Origin: Nitrosopumilus sp. b3
GTDB taxonomy: Archaea > Thermoproteota > Nitrososphaeria > Nitrososphaerales > Nitrosopumilaceae
NCBI RefSeq assembly: GCF_014078525.1
Contig: NZ_MU078696.1
Coordinates: 1-64,000, forward strand
DNA: 64,000 nt
Reading direction: 5' to 3'
Part shown: one piece after another, positions 52,977-61,190 of the stretch
Layout of the letters: every line of letters starts with the position of its first letter
Numbering within the stretch: position 1 is the stretch's first letter
Made by a program: the position numbers and the translations under genes
The notes under the pieces: model-generated
Database searches by the model: none
What the model was told of the DNA's origin: nothing
What the model saw: only the letters and a program-made list of their open reading frames with translations

Positions 52977-53426
52977 TTATGCTGATTTACAACATTCGCC
53001 CATTGGAATTTCATGATCATGTGGACATTTTCTTGGATGATTTAACATTACACAAAGTGCATTTGTAAATTGTTTATTCATGTGATGCTCAATTCCACAT
53101 ACCATTTCCTCATCAATTTCTACTTTTAACGCACTATCCATGAGAACTTCAAGTAATCTACTATTTCTCATCATGCTTGCACCTATTCGCTCACCATCCT
53201 CTGTAAGTTTTACACCTGCTTTGTTGTAATTTACAAGATTTTTAGAATTTAATTTCTTGAGCATTTGAACAACACTTGGTTGTCTGACGTTGAGCATTTT
53301 TGCAATGGTACTGATCTTGACATCTTCCCCTCTTTCTTTTATGTGCCATATTGCCTTTAGATACATCTCTACATGTTCAGCTTCTGCAGTTCCTACAAAG
53401 AGAGTCTCTTCATCAATTTCATCCAT
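52977..53426 (-). CDS. DtxR/MntR-family metal-dependent repressor
   Basis: 149-residue regulator. An N-terminal winged helix-turn-helix (STIAKMLNVRQPSVVQMLKKL) is followed by the DtxR dimerisation domain (RLLEVLMDSALKVEIDEEMVCGIEHHM). Likely metal ligands lie in GIEHHM, in NHPRKCPHDHEIP and in GECC. There is no SH3-like third domain, as in short MntR-type members. It starts at ATG, one base after the trmB stop, so the two regulators are in one operon. Fe or Mn sensing is the family role; the actual metal is not shown here. Confidence 0.92.
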   Translation of the reverse strand: MDEIDEETLFVGTAEAEHVEMYLKAIWHIKERGEDVKISTIAKMLNVRQPSVVQMLKKLNSKNLVNYNKAGVKLTEDGERIGASMMRNSRLLEVLMDSALKVEIDEEMVCGIEHHMNKQFTNALCVMLNHPRKCPHDHEIPMGECCKSA

Positions 53427-53427
53427 A

Positions 53428-54195
53428 CTATACCACCTTTGAATCTTTTAATAAATATTCAAAATATTGACGAGCAAATCCTGCTAATCCTGCATGATCT
53501 GCCCAAATTGCAACAACATCTGAAGTATTAGCACCTCCTATTTCTGGACCTAATAAAATTACAACATATCTTTTATCAGAAATTATGCCTCCTCCAAACA
53601 ATCCTTTCTTTATCTTTACAGTTGAAACTCGTTTGATTGCCTTGATAGATTCTTTGTCCATTTTATCTGATGTGAGTATTGTAATGTCTACTCCCTTATC
53701 ATGAAGTGATCTTAATTTTGGCAATGCTTGTTTTACTAAATCTACTCCAGCTTCAGGTAATGCAATCATTACTTCATTTCTACATGTATCTACCATCTCT
53801 AAAATTTTAGCAGCAATGTTAATTGCACCTGAAAGTACCCAAATATCTGGTCTTTCACTAGTTCCACTTTTTTCATATAGTGGAACTAATTCATTTAGTA
53901 TCACACTTTGATTTTGAGAAAAATCACTTTCTATTTTCTGTTTTGTAGTTTCTAGTCCTGTAGATGGTGATTTTGCAAAATACTTTGTTGGTCTTGAATC
54001 ATCTGATCCTATCCATCCTTTATCCTCTAAAGTTCCTAACACTTCATAAATTTTTGAATATGGTACTCCTGATTTTTGACTAAGGTCTGATGCTGTTAAT
54101 TCCCCAGATTTGAGTAATGCAGAGAATGTTCTAATTTCATAACTGGTGAGTCCAATTTTTTCTAATGCCTTTCTTGTTTTGTCAGATATGCTCAT
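53428..54195 (-). CDS. TrmB-family transcriptional regulator
   Basis: 255-residue regulator. The N-terminal winged helix (TASDLSQKSGVPYSKIYEVLGTLEDKGWI) is the TrmB DNA-binding domain, and the C-terminal part is a PLD-like ligand or dimerisation domain. It starts at ATG. A TATA box (GATTTAAATA, minus strand) lies about 31 bases upstream. It is divergent from the Tes-like radical SAM gene, separated by a region with an inverted repeat, so it may regulate that gene or itself. It is co-transcribed with dtxR. Confidence 0.93.
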   Translation of the reverse strand: MSISDKTRKALEKIGLTSYEIRTFSALLKSGELTASDLSQKSGVPYSKIYEVLGTLEDKGWIGSDDSRPTKYFAKSPSTGLETTKQKIESDFSQNQSVILNELVPLYEKSGTSERPDIWVLSGAINIAAKILEMVDTCRNEVMIALPEAGVDLVKQALPKLRSLHDKGVDITILTSDKMDKESIKAIKRVSTVKIKKGLFGGGIISDKRYVVILLGPEIGGANTSDVVAIWADHAGLAGFARQYFEYLLKDSKVV

Positions 54196-54220
54196 ATGCG
54201 ATCTAGTCGATCAGTTTTGG

Positions 54221-54230
54221 TATTTAAATC
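54221..54230 (-). promoter_or_regulatory. TATA box for trmB-dtxR
   Basis: Minus-strand GATTTAAATA, centred about 31 bases upstream of the trmB ATG, fits a short-leader transcript. An additional dyad, GATCTAGTCGATC, lies between it and the start codon. Confidence 0.5.
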
Positions 54231-54250
54231 AGGTATGCCTAATTACTAAA

Positions 54251-54274
54251 TTCCACACGGGGGTGAGTGTGAAA
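54251..54274. promoter_or_regulatory. Candidate operator in the trmB/tes divergent region
   Basis: TTCCACAC (54251-54258) and GTGTGAAA (54267-54274) are inverted repeats matching at 7 of 8 positions across an 8-base G-rich spacer. The right arm ends 4 bases before the TATA box of the radical SAM gene, where transcription factor B would bind. A repressor bound here would block that promoter. The regulator could be TrmB or DtxR, both encoded next to it. Confidence 0.5.
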
Positions 54275-54278
54275 TGGA

Positions 54279-54287
54279 TTATATAGT
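54279..54287 (+). promoter_or_regulatory. TATA box for the Tes-like radical SAM gene
   Basis: TTATATAGT is centred about 31 bases before the ATG at 54314, implying a leader of about five bases. Confidence 0.55.
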
Positions 54288-54313
54288 ATTTCAGAAGAAT
54301 TTCGATTACAGGT

Positions 54314-55978
54314 ATGGCATTAATTCAGATATCCAATCAATCAACAAAAAATTTAGGTAAAAAATCTACAATTAGATTCACTCAAAGTATCTGTCCAGAC
54401 TGTAATATGATTCTGGATGCTGAAGTATTTGAGAGAGATAACAAAGTCTTCATGTCAAAAGTTTGCCCTACTCACGGTGAATGTGAGGAATTATACTTTG
54501 GTTCTTATGAAATGTACAAAAAATTTAGTACATACTGGATGGATGGAAAAGGTGCTCATTCTCCAAATGTAATGATTGACAAATGTTCATGTCCTAATAA
54601 CTGTGGATTGTGCTCAAACCACCTATCACACAGTGGCCTTGCAAACATGATTGTAACTAATAGATGTGATTTAACATGCTGGTATTGCTTCTTTTATGTA
54701 AAGAAAGGTCTTGAAGGCGCTTACATGTACGAGCCAGATCATACTCAAGTAAGAGCAATGATGAAGACACTAAGATCTGAAAGACCAATTCCAGGAAACT
54801 CTATGCAGATTACTGGTGGTGAACCAATGCTTAGAGAAGATATTGCTGATGTTATTAAAATAATGAAAGAGGAAGGTGTTGACCATATTCAAATGAATAC
54901 AAATGGTATTAGACACGCAATGGATCCAGAAGCAGCACGTGAAGTAAGACTTGCTGGATGTAACAACTTGTATCTTTCCTTTGATGGTGTAACTGCTAGA
55001 ACAAACCCAAAGAACCATTGGGAAATTCCATATGCACTTGATAGTTGCAGAAAGACAGGTACAACTGTAGTATTTGTTCCAACAGTAATCAAATCAATTA
55101 ATGACCATGAATTAGGTGGAATTATCAGGTATGCACAAAAGAACATGGATGTAGTTCATGCTGTAAACTTCCAACCAGTATCACTAACAGGAAGAATGGG
55201 TAAATCTGAACGTGAAAAATATAGAATCACAGTTCCTGATTGTGTTCAAAGAATTGAAGAACAAACAAATGGCGAAGTAACAGTTGATGACTGGTTCCCA
55301 GTCCCAAGTTGTATGCCACTAACAAACGTAATTGAAGCATTCTCAAGCAAACCAAAATATGAATTATCAATACACTTTGCTTGTGGTGCCGGAACTTACA
55401 TTTTTGAGGATGCAGATACAAAGAAGTTTGTTCCATTAACAAAATTTTGTGATATTCAGGGAATGTTAGAACTCTTTGAAGACAAAGCAGAAGAGATTCG
55501 CTCTGGTAAAAACAAATACTTTACAATGCTTGAAGTTGTAAGAAAACTCAAAGGTTTTGTTGATACAAAGAAACAACCAGCCGGATTAGATTTAGCAAAG
55601 ATGTTTGGTAATATTCTCATGAAGAGATCATTTGATTCAGTTGGTTCATGGCACGTCAAGGGATTGTTCCTTGGTATGATGCACTTTCAAGACAAATACA
55701 ATGAAGACCTTGAGAGACTACAAAGATGTGATATTCACTATCTTACTCCAGACCTCCGAATAGTTCCATTTTGTGCATTCAATGTAATTCCAGAATGGTA
55801 TAGAGACAGAATCCAAAAGAAATATTCTATCACTGTAGAAGAATGGGAAGAAAGAGAAGGTGTAAAACTTGAAGATGGTCTTTACAGAGGTCTTATGAGA
55901 CGTGGAGCAGGTGATGAACTTGCTGCTGGCTGTGCAAAAAGTCAAATGTTCCATGATGCAGCACAAGCTACAATGTAG
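54314..55978 (+). CDS. tes: Radical SAM protein, tetraether lipid synthase (Tes)-like
   Basis: 554 residues. The order of motifs follows the MJ0619/Tes family. An N-terminal CPDC with VCPTHGECEELYFG (Cys27, 30, 51, 57) comes first. A second Cys cluster follows, CSCPNNCGLCSNH (Cys91-100), then the radical SAM cluster RCDLTCWYC (Cys118, 122, 125) in CxxxCxxC form and QITGGEPMLREDI. Tes joins lipid tails of two archaeol molecules to make membrane-spanning GDGTs, the lipids of this lineage. Several paralogues exist in related genomes, so a relative with another substrate is possible. It starts at ATG with a clear TATA box and a possible operator. Confidence 0.75.
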   Translation: MALIQISNQSTKNLGKKSTIRFTQSICPDCNMILDAEVFERDNKVFMSKVCPTHGECEELYFGSYEMYKKFSTYWMDGKGAHSPNVMIDKCSCPNNCGLCSNHLSHSGLANMIVTNRCDLTCWYCFFYVKKGLEGAYMYEPDHTQVRAMMKTLRSERPIPGNSMQITGGEPMLREDIADVIKIMKEEGVDHIQMNTNGIRHAMDPEAAREVRLAGCNNLYLSFDGVTARTNPKNHWEIPYALDSCRKTGTTVVFVPTVIKSINDHELGGIIRYAQKNMDVVHAVNFQPVSLTGRMGKSEREKYRITVPDCVQRIEEQTNGEVTVDDWFPVPSCMPLTNVIEAFSSKPKYELSIHFACGAGTYIFEDADTKKFVPLTKFCDIQGMLELFEDKAEEIRSGKNKYFTMLEVVRKLKGFVDTKKQPAGLDLAKMFGNILMKRSFDSVGSWHVKGLFLGMMHFQDKYNEDLERLQRCDIHYLTPDLRIVPFCAFNVIPEWYRDRIQKKYSITVEEWEEREGVKLEDGLYRGLMRRGAGDELAAGCAKSQMFHDAAQATM

Positions 55979-56070
55979 ATGGTGTTTTCTTATCTTGAAA
56001 CATTAATTTCATTAATTTGATTTTATATTGTTGAAAAAAGTTTTTCAATAAAAGAAATAGATTTGTTTTA

Positions 56071-56505
56071 ATGAAAGACGAATTATCTACATCTCAAACT
56101 ATTGTATTAATTGAAGTTTTAAGAATTTTAAGAGATGAAAAAAATATTACTGCTCGAAAAAAAATCTATGAAGCACATATTGATAAAAAATCAAAGATAA
56201 AATCACTAAACAAAGAAACTAGATATTTTATTGAGAAACTAAATGGTGATTTTGATGAGATTGGATTTCTTGTTGAAGAATTTGGTATAAAAGATAAATT
56301 GTTTTCATTATATTCAGACACAATCCGCAGAGTTTGGATAGCTATAGAAAATGATATTCAAAGAGAACAAGATGAAAGAAAAAAGAAAGATCCCGCAAGT
56401 ACTCAATATGGGTATTTTCTAACATGGTTAGCTTCTGAGGCAAAAAAATATAGAGATAAAAACAATTTGGAAGAACCAGGATTCACAGATCTAAGGATAA
56501 TCTGA
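56071..56505 (+). CDS. Small helical protein, possibly DUF4760-like
   Basis: 144 residues, mostly helical and rich in Lys, Glu and Arg. The pattern (a helix with TARKKIYEAH, then FDEIGFLVEEFGIKD and RRVWIAIENDIQREQDER) resembles the DUF4760 family often found with membrane proteins, but the match is from recall. No membrane segment. It starts at ATG 92 bases after the Tes-like gene and 60 bases before the glycosyltransferase. Function unknown. Confidence 0.6.
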   Translation: MKDELSTSQTIVLIEVLRILRDEKNITARKKIYEAHIDKKSKIKSLNKETRYFIEKLNGDFDEIGFLVEEFGIKDKLFSLYSDTIRRVWIAIENDIQREQDERKKKDPASTQYGYFLTWLASEAKKYRDKNNLEEPGFTDLRII

Positions 56506-56565
56506 AAAAAATTGAGTGAAGTTGAATCATAAGACCTTTAATAGAAATAATGATTTCAAATTTCA

Positions 56566-57582
56566 ATGAGAATTTTAATGATTTCACCTACAAGCTCTGG
56601 AATAGGAGGAATATCTCAGCATGTTCAAGGGTTAAAAAAATTCTTGGAAAATAAAGGAAATGAAGTTGAAATAATTTCTTCAGAAAATACTCTTACAATA
56701 CCCATTAAAAAACTTAAAAATCCAAGCTTTATGATTTCATCTTTTTTTAAATCAAAATTTAAAAAAAATTTTGATATCATTCACGCCCAAAATCCTATAT
56801 CTGCTTTAGCAATGAAAAATGTAAAAGGAAAAAAAATCCTTTCATTACAAGGAAATTATTCTGAACAAATTTTATTACTACATGGGAACACTGCCGGAAC
56901 TTTATCTGAAAAGTTAGAAAAAAATGCACTGCAATGGGCTGATGTAATTACTGTTCCTTCCAAAGAAATGTATGAAGAATTCACAAAAAATGGTTACAAA
57001 GTTTATTATGTTCCAAATGCAATTGATATCTCATCATTTCCAAAAGATAAAGATAGAAGATATGAAAAACAACTAATCTATGCTGGAAGATTATCTGAAG
57101 AAAAAGGAATTTTGGACTTGCTACAAATTTCAGAAAAAATCTCTAATGACATACATCTGATTATTATTGGATCTGGTCCTGAAGAATCAAAAATAAAAGA
57201 AAAAATAAAAAATAAATCTAACATTCATTTTCTGGGTTATCAATCAAAAGAAAATACAATAAAATTAATTCGAGGTTCTGACATACTTATCCAGCCTTCT
57301 ATAATGGAAGGTGGAACAAGTTCTACTCTTTTAGAAGCAATGGCATGCAAAATCCCAATTATTGCTACATCCGTTGGTGGAAATAAAGAAACAGTAATTC
57401 ATATGAAAACTGCATATGTTGTTACACCAAATCATCCTGATCAGATCTATGATGCAATAAATGATTTATTAGATAATCCTGAAAAACGAAAAATTCTAAC
57501 AGAAAATGCTTTTGAGATTATTACTAATTATGACTGGGAACATGTTGGACAAAAATACTTAGATGTCTATAATGCTGTCTAG
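56566..57582 (+). CDS. Glycosyltransferase family 4 (GT-B)
   Basis: 338 residues. The N-terminal GT-B domain begins RILMISPTSSGIGGISQHVQGLKKFL, with the Gly-rich loop that binds the acceptor side. The C-terminal domain has YAGRLSEEKGILDLL and the EX7E-like block EGGTSSTLLEAMACKIPIIA, typical of GT4. It starts at ATG. It opens a plus-strand run of glycan genes with the radical SAM enzyme 45 bases downstream. The sugar donor is unknown. Confidence 0.93.
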   Translation: MRILMISPTSSGIGGISQHVQGLKKFLENKGNEVEIISSENTLTIPIKKLKNPSFMISSFFKSKFKKNFDIIHAQNPISALAMKNVKGKKILSLQGNYSEQILLLHGNTAGTLSEKLEKNALQWADVITVPSKEMYEEFTKNGYKVYYVPNAIDISSFPKDKDRRYEKQLIYAGRLSEEKGILDLLQISEKISNDIHLIIIGSGPEESKIKEKIKNKSNIHFLGYQSKENTIKLIRGSDILIQPSIMEGGTSSTLLEAMACKIPIIATSVGGNKETVIHMKTAYVVTPNHPDQIYDAINDLLDNPEKRKILTENAFEIITNYDWEHVGQKYLDVYNAV

Positions 57583-57626
57583 TTTTTTGATTCATATGTT
57601 TTTATATTAAATTTGAAGGTTATAAG

Positions 57627-58967
57627 ATGAAAACAATGAAAGTGAGTCTAATTCGAGCCAGATATCCAAGTGTTTGGGAACCAACAAATTTGATGTATGT
57701 TTCATCTTTCATTAAAGATAGATACCAAGGTAATCTTGAGGTACAAATTCTTGATGGCTTTTTTGATTCTGATGAAAAAATTCTAAATCAAATTTCAGGT
57801 TCTGATTATGTAGGTTTTAGTGGAACAACACCACAAGTTCCACATATTAAAAAATTAAGTAAACTAGTTAAGAAAGAATATCCTTCTATGAAGACAGTTG
57901 CTGGTGGATATGGGCCTTCTTTACAACCATTTCTTTTCCTAAATGATCCTACAATTGATCATTTGATAGTAGGTGAAGGAGAACAATCAATGTTGGATGT
58001 ACTTAATGGTACTGCTACAGAAAAATTAGTTAGTAATCAACCTATAATTGATGTTGATACAATTCCTAATCCTGATAGAGACTCTATTGATTTGAACAGG
58101 TACATTGCAATTGCTGAAAAAGATGAAGGGAGACGAGTAACCTCCATTATGACTGAAAGAGGCTGTGCATTTGGATGTACATTCTGTGCAGAAGGTGAGT
58201 TTGGAACCATATGGAGAAAAGCTGATCTTAGCAATAAAAAACTGGAATATGAAAGAGCTGTTAGATTACGACAAAGAAGTGCAAAATTAGTTGTACAAGA
58301 AATGTTAGAAGTTAGAGATCGATTTAACATTACTTTTTTTAAAATGAACGATGCTGAAACCAATCCTTCCAAACCTCATTTCGTTAAACTGTGTAAGGAA
58401 ATGATCAAACAAGAAGTAAATGTTCCATGGGGATGTAATATGAGATGTGATAAAGTAGATGATGAAATGTGTGAATTAGCAGTTAAAGCTAACTGTGAAG
58501 AGTTTTGGATGGGATTGGAATCTGGTTCTCCTGAAATTCATCGCGATATTAACAAAGGCACAACTGTTGAGATGATCAAAAGAGCATTTGATGTTTCCAA
58601 AAAATATGGAATAAAACGAAGGACTTATGCATTACTTGGAACTCCTTTGGAATCTTATGAAACAATTAAACAAACTGAAGAACTAATTGATTATGTTGAT
58701 CCTGAAATAATTGGATTTTCAATTCTTGCACCATATCCTGGTACGGCATATTGGAAGCCTGAATATGATAAACTAGATTGGTCACAAATTGATGAATTTT
58801 CTAACACCACATGGAGTTCAAGTAATCTTACTAATGAAGAATTACGCACCGAACAAGCACGATTAATTGAAAAATACTCTGATAAACTTGCACCAATAAT
58901 TAGAAAAAAGCAAAAATTAGGAATGGGTGGTTCTCAAACACTAGACTCCATAATGGGTGCAATGTGA
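57627..58967 (+). CDS. B12-binding radical SAM protein
   Basis: 446 residues. The N-terminal ~130 residues are a cobalamin-binding Rossmann-like domain (SDYVGFSGTTPQVPHIKKL, then VAGGYGPS and VGEGEQ) without DxHxxG, as in many class B radical SAM methylases. The radical SAM cluster is RGCAFGCTFC (Cys180, 184, 187). FWMGLESGSPEI and ILAPYPGTAYW follow. It starts at ATG (a second ATG four codons on is possible). It sits between a glycosyltransferase and a PLP aminotransferase, so a sugar C-methylation or rearrangement is plausible. Hopanoid- or lipid-type roles of other members cannot be excluded. Confidence 0.85.
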   Translation: MKTMKVSLIRARYPSVWEPTNLMYVSSFIKDRYQGNLEVQILDGFFDSDEKILNQISGSDYVGFSGTTPQVPHIKKLSKLVKKEYPSMKTVAGGYGPSLQPFLFLNDPTIDHLIVGEGEQSMLDVLNGTATEKLVSNQPIIDVDTIPNPDRDSIDLNRYIAIAEKDEGRRVTSIMTERGCAFGCTFCAEGEFGTIWRKADLSNKKLEYERAVRLRQRSAKLVVQEMLEVRDRFNITFFKMNDAETNPSKPHFVKLCKEMIKQEVNVPWGCNMRCDKVDDEMCELAVKANCEEFWMGLESGSPEIHRDINKGTTVEMIKRAFDVSKKYGIKRRTYALLGTPLESYETIKQTEELIDYVDPEIIGFSILAPYPGTAYWKPEYDKLDWSQIDEFSNTTWSSSNLTNEELRTEQARLIEKYSDKLAPIIRKKQKLGMGGSQTLDSIMGAM

Positions 58968-58994
58968 TTATTATCTAATTTGAAGGATTAAAAA

Positions 58995-60152
58995 ATGATT
59001 GATCGTTTTGGCCAAGAAGAAATTGCCTCTGTAATTCAATCCATAAAAAATGCATCTCTTTTATCAGGATATACAAATAAGTTCTTAGGAGGAGAAACAC
59101 TACAAAAATTTGAAAAAGACTTTGCGCGATTCCATAACTGCAAATATGGAATTTCAGTAAATTCTGGAACTAGTGCATTATTTGTATCACAACTTGCAGC
59201 AGGAGTAAAAAATAACACCAAAGTTGCTGTCCCATCAATTACGTTTACTTCTACCATATCTCAAGTTGTTGCTTGTGGTGGAATACCTGTTTTTACAGAT
59301 ATAGATTCTGAATCCTATTGTATGGATTTTGATTTTAAAAAGAAAGTAAAGTTTGCAATTCCAGTACATTTGCTAGGACATCCGTGTAAATTTGAAATGA
59401 TAAAAAAAATGAAAGAAACTGGAATTTTTGTAATTGAAGATTGTGCACAAGCAATGGGTGCAAAATACAAAAATAAATCAGTTGGAAGTATGGGGGATTG
59501 TGGGATTTTTAGTTTTCAAGAAACAAAACATATCACTACACTGGGTGAAGGTGGAATTATTGTGACAAATAATGAAGAATTTGCAGAAAAATGTAGGCGT
59601 ATTAGAAATCACGGTGAATATTATAAAGATGATGATGATATAGGATTTAATTTTCGATTGACTGATACTCAAACAGCATTTGGTCTTGTTCAGCTAAAAC
59701 GGTTACCATCTATCTTGAAAAGTTTCCGCAAAAATGCTAATTATATAATAAAAAATCTTCCTGAAGTTATCATTCCCCCTATGATTCCCAAGAACATAGA
59801 TCATTCATTTTTGATTTTAGGTTGTAAATATGATAAAAAAAAATCTATAGTTTCAAGGGAAAAATTTCTAGAAAAACTAACAAAAAACAGAAAAAAATTC
59901 CTAAAAAATGAACAAGTATCTGATATCAAAGGCTTGAATTTTAGACCTGGAAAAATAATTAGCTCTGGCTACAAAACAACTCAATATGATGTCCCTCTTT
60001 ATAGAAAATATCGACCAAAGAAAAAATTACAAAATGCTGAAGATTTTATCCAAAACAGCTTTTTCTTAGATATTCATAGATGGAGAACAAAGAGTGAAAT
60101 TGATGAAGAATTAAAAATTTTACATAGAACCAGCAAACAACTTAGTAGTTAA
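58995..60152 (+). CDS. DegT/DnrJ/EryC1-family PLP aminotransferase
   Basis: 385-residue PLP enzyme that transfers an amino group to a keto-sugar nucleotide. Key residues are Asp149 (VIEDCAQAMG) and the PLP Lys178 in SFQETKHITTLGEGG, near the KHxTTGEGG form of perosamine- and ArnB-type enzymes. The middle region binds the nucleotide sugar. It starts at ATG with GAAGGATT nearby as a possible ribosome site. It lies 27 bases after the radical SAM gene. The product would be an amino sugar for the surface glycan. Confidence 0.93.
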   Translation: MIDRFGQEEIASVIQSIKNASLLSGYTNKFLGGETLQKFEKDFARFHNCKYGISVNSGTSALFVSQLAAGVKNNTKVAVPSITFTSTISQVVACGGIPVFTDIDSESYCMDFDFKKKVKFAIPVHLLGHPCKFEMIKKMKETGIFVIEDCAQAMGAKYKNKSVGSMGDCGIFSFQETKHITTLGEGGIIVTNNEEFAEKCRRIRNHGEYYKDDDDIGFNFRLTDTQTAFGLVQLKRLPSILKSFRKNANYIIKNLPEVIIPPMIPKNIDHSFLILGCKYDKKKSIVSREKFLEKLTKNRKKFLKNEQVSDIKGLNFRPGKIISSGYKTTQYDVPLYRKYRPKKKLQNAEDFIQNSFFLDIHRWRTKSEIDEELKILHRTSKQLSS

Positions 60153-60185
60153 TTTATTAAAATGATGTTATTTTCATAATGTGAT

Positions 60186-61184
60186 ATGTCTATTTTAACT
60201 AAAAGATCCATTCTTGTAACGGGGGGAACTGGTTCAATTGGTACTGCACTAGTCAAAAAAGCAATTCATGATAAAGCAAAACTAATTCGAGTTTTTAGTA
60301 ACGATGAAAATGGTTTATATGAAATGGAATCTGAATATGGAACTCAAAACATTGAATATGTTATAGGTGATATCCAAAACGAAGAAAGAGTATCGGAACT
60401 TGTAAAAGGGATTGATATTGTTTTTCATGCGGCTGCTCTAAAACATGTAGACAGATGTGAATTAAATCCACTAGAAACAATCAACGTCAATATTATAGGA
60501 ACAAAAAATATTGCAAAGGCTGCACAAAAAGAAAATGTAAAGAGGATGATTTTAATCAGTACTGATAAAGCTGTTAATCCAATTGGTGTTATGGGTGCAA
60601 CAAAGTTATTAGGTGAAAAATTAATCTCTGCTGAAGCATCCCGTAAATCAAAAACTATATTTGCATCAGTAAGATTTGGAAATGTCTTTCAAACTAGAGG
60701 TTCAATTTTACCTAGAATTGAACAACAAATCAAAAATGGCGGTCCAATCACTCTTACTGACAAAAATATGAAGCGATTTTTCATGACAAAAGATGAAGCA
60801 GTAAAATTAATCATTCATGCTACTAATCTTGCAAAAGGTGGAGAAACTTTTATTCTTAAAATGCCATTATTACGTTTGGAAGATCTTTTTGAAGTCATGA
60901 AAGAAATTTTAGCACCAAAATATGGTTATGATCCAAAAAAAATAAAAACCAAACTTACAGGAACAAGGCCTGGAGAAAAACTAACAGAATATTTATTGAC
61001 AAATTTTGAAATGAGCCAAGCCTTAGAAACTAAAGAATTTTTCATTTTACCATCATCCTTTAATTATTCCACAAAAATAACTTACCCAAATTCCAAAAAA
61101 CCAAAAAATCTTTTAAATTATTTTGAAAATATAAAACCTCTTACAAAAAAAGAAATTAAATCAATACTCAACCAAATTTATTAA
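60186..61184 (+). CDS. NDP-sugar 4,6-dehydratase, CapD/PseB type
   Basis: 332 residues. The Rossmann motif is GGTGSIG (13-19), and the active-site set is STDKA (125-129) with MGATK (136-140). The usual Tyr is replaced by Met136, while Asp127, Lys128 and Lys140 remain, as in the UDP-GlcNAc inverting 4,6-dehydratases PseB/FlaA1. The YVIGDIQN and FGNVFQTRGSI segments agree. It starts at ATG 33 bases after the aminotransferase gene. It could supply the 4-keto sugar that the aminotransferase then aminates. Confidence 0.93.
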   Translation: MSILTKRSILVTGGTGSIGTALVKKAIHDKAKLIRVFSNDENGLYEMESEYGTQNIEYVIGDIQNEERVSELVKGIDIVFHAAALKHVDRCELNPLETINVNIIGTKNIAKAAQKENVKRMILISTDKAVNPIGVMGATKLLGEKLISAEASRKSKTIFASVRFGNVFQTRGSILPRIEQQIKNGGPITLTDKNMKRFFMTKDEAVKLIIHATNLAKGGETFILKMPLLRLEDLFEVMKEILAPKYGYDPKKIKTKLTGTRPGEKLTEYLLTNFEMSQALETKEFFILPSSFNYSTKITYPNSKKPKNLLNYFENIKPLTKKEIKSILNQIY

Positions 61185-61190
61185 TTTACA

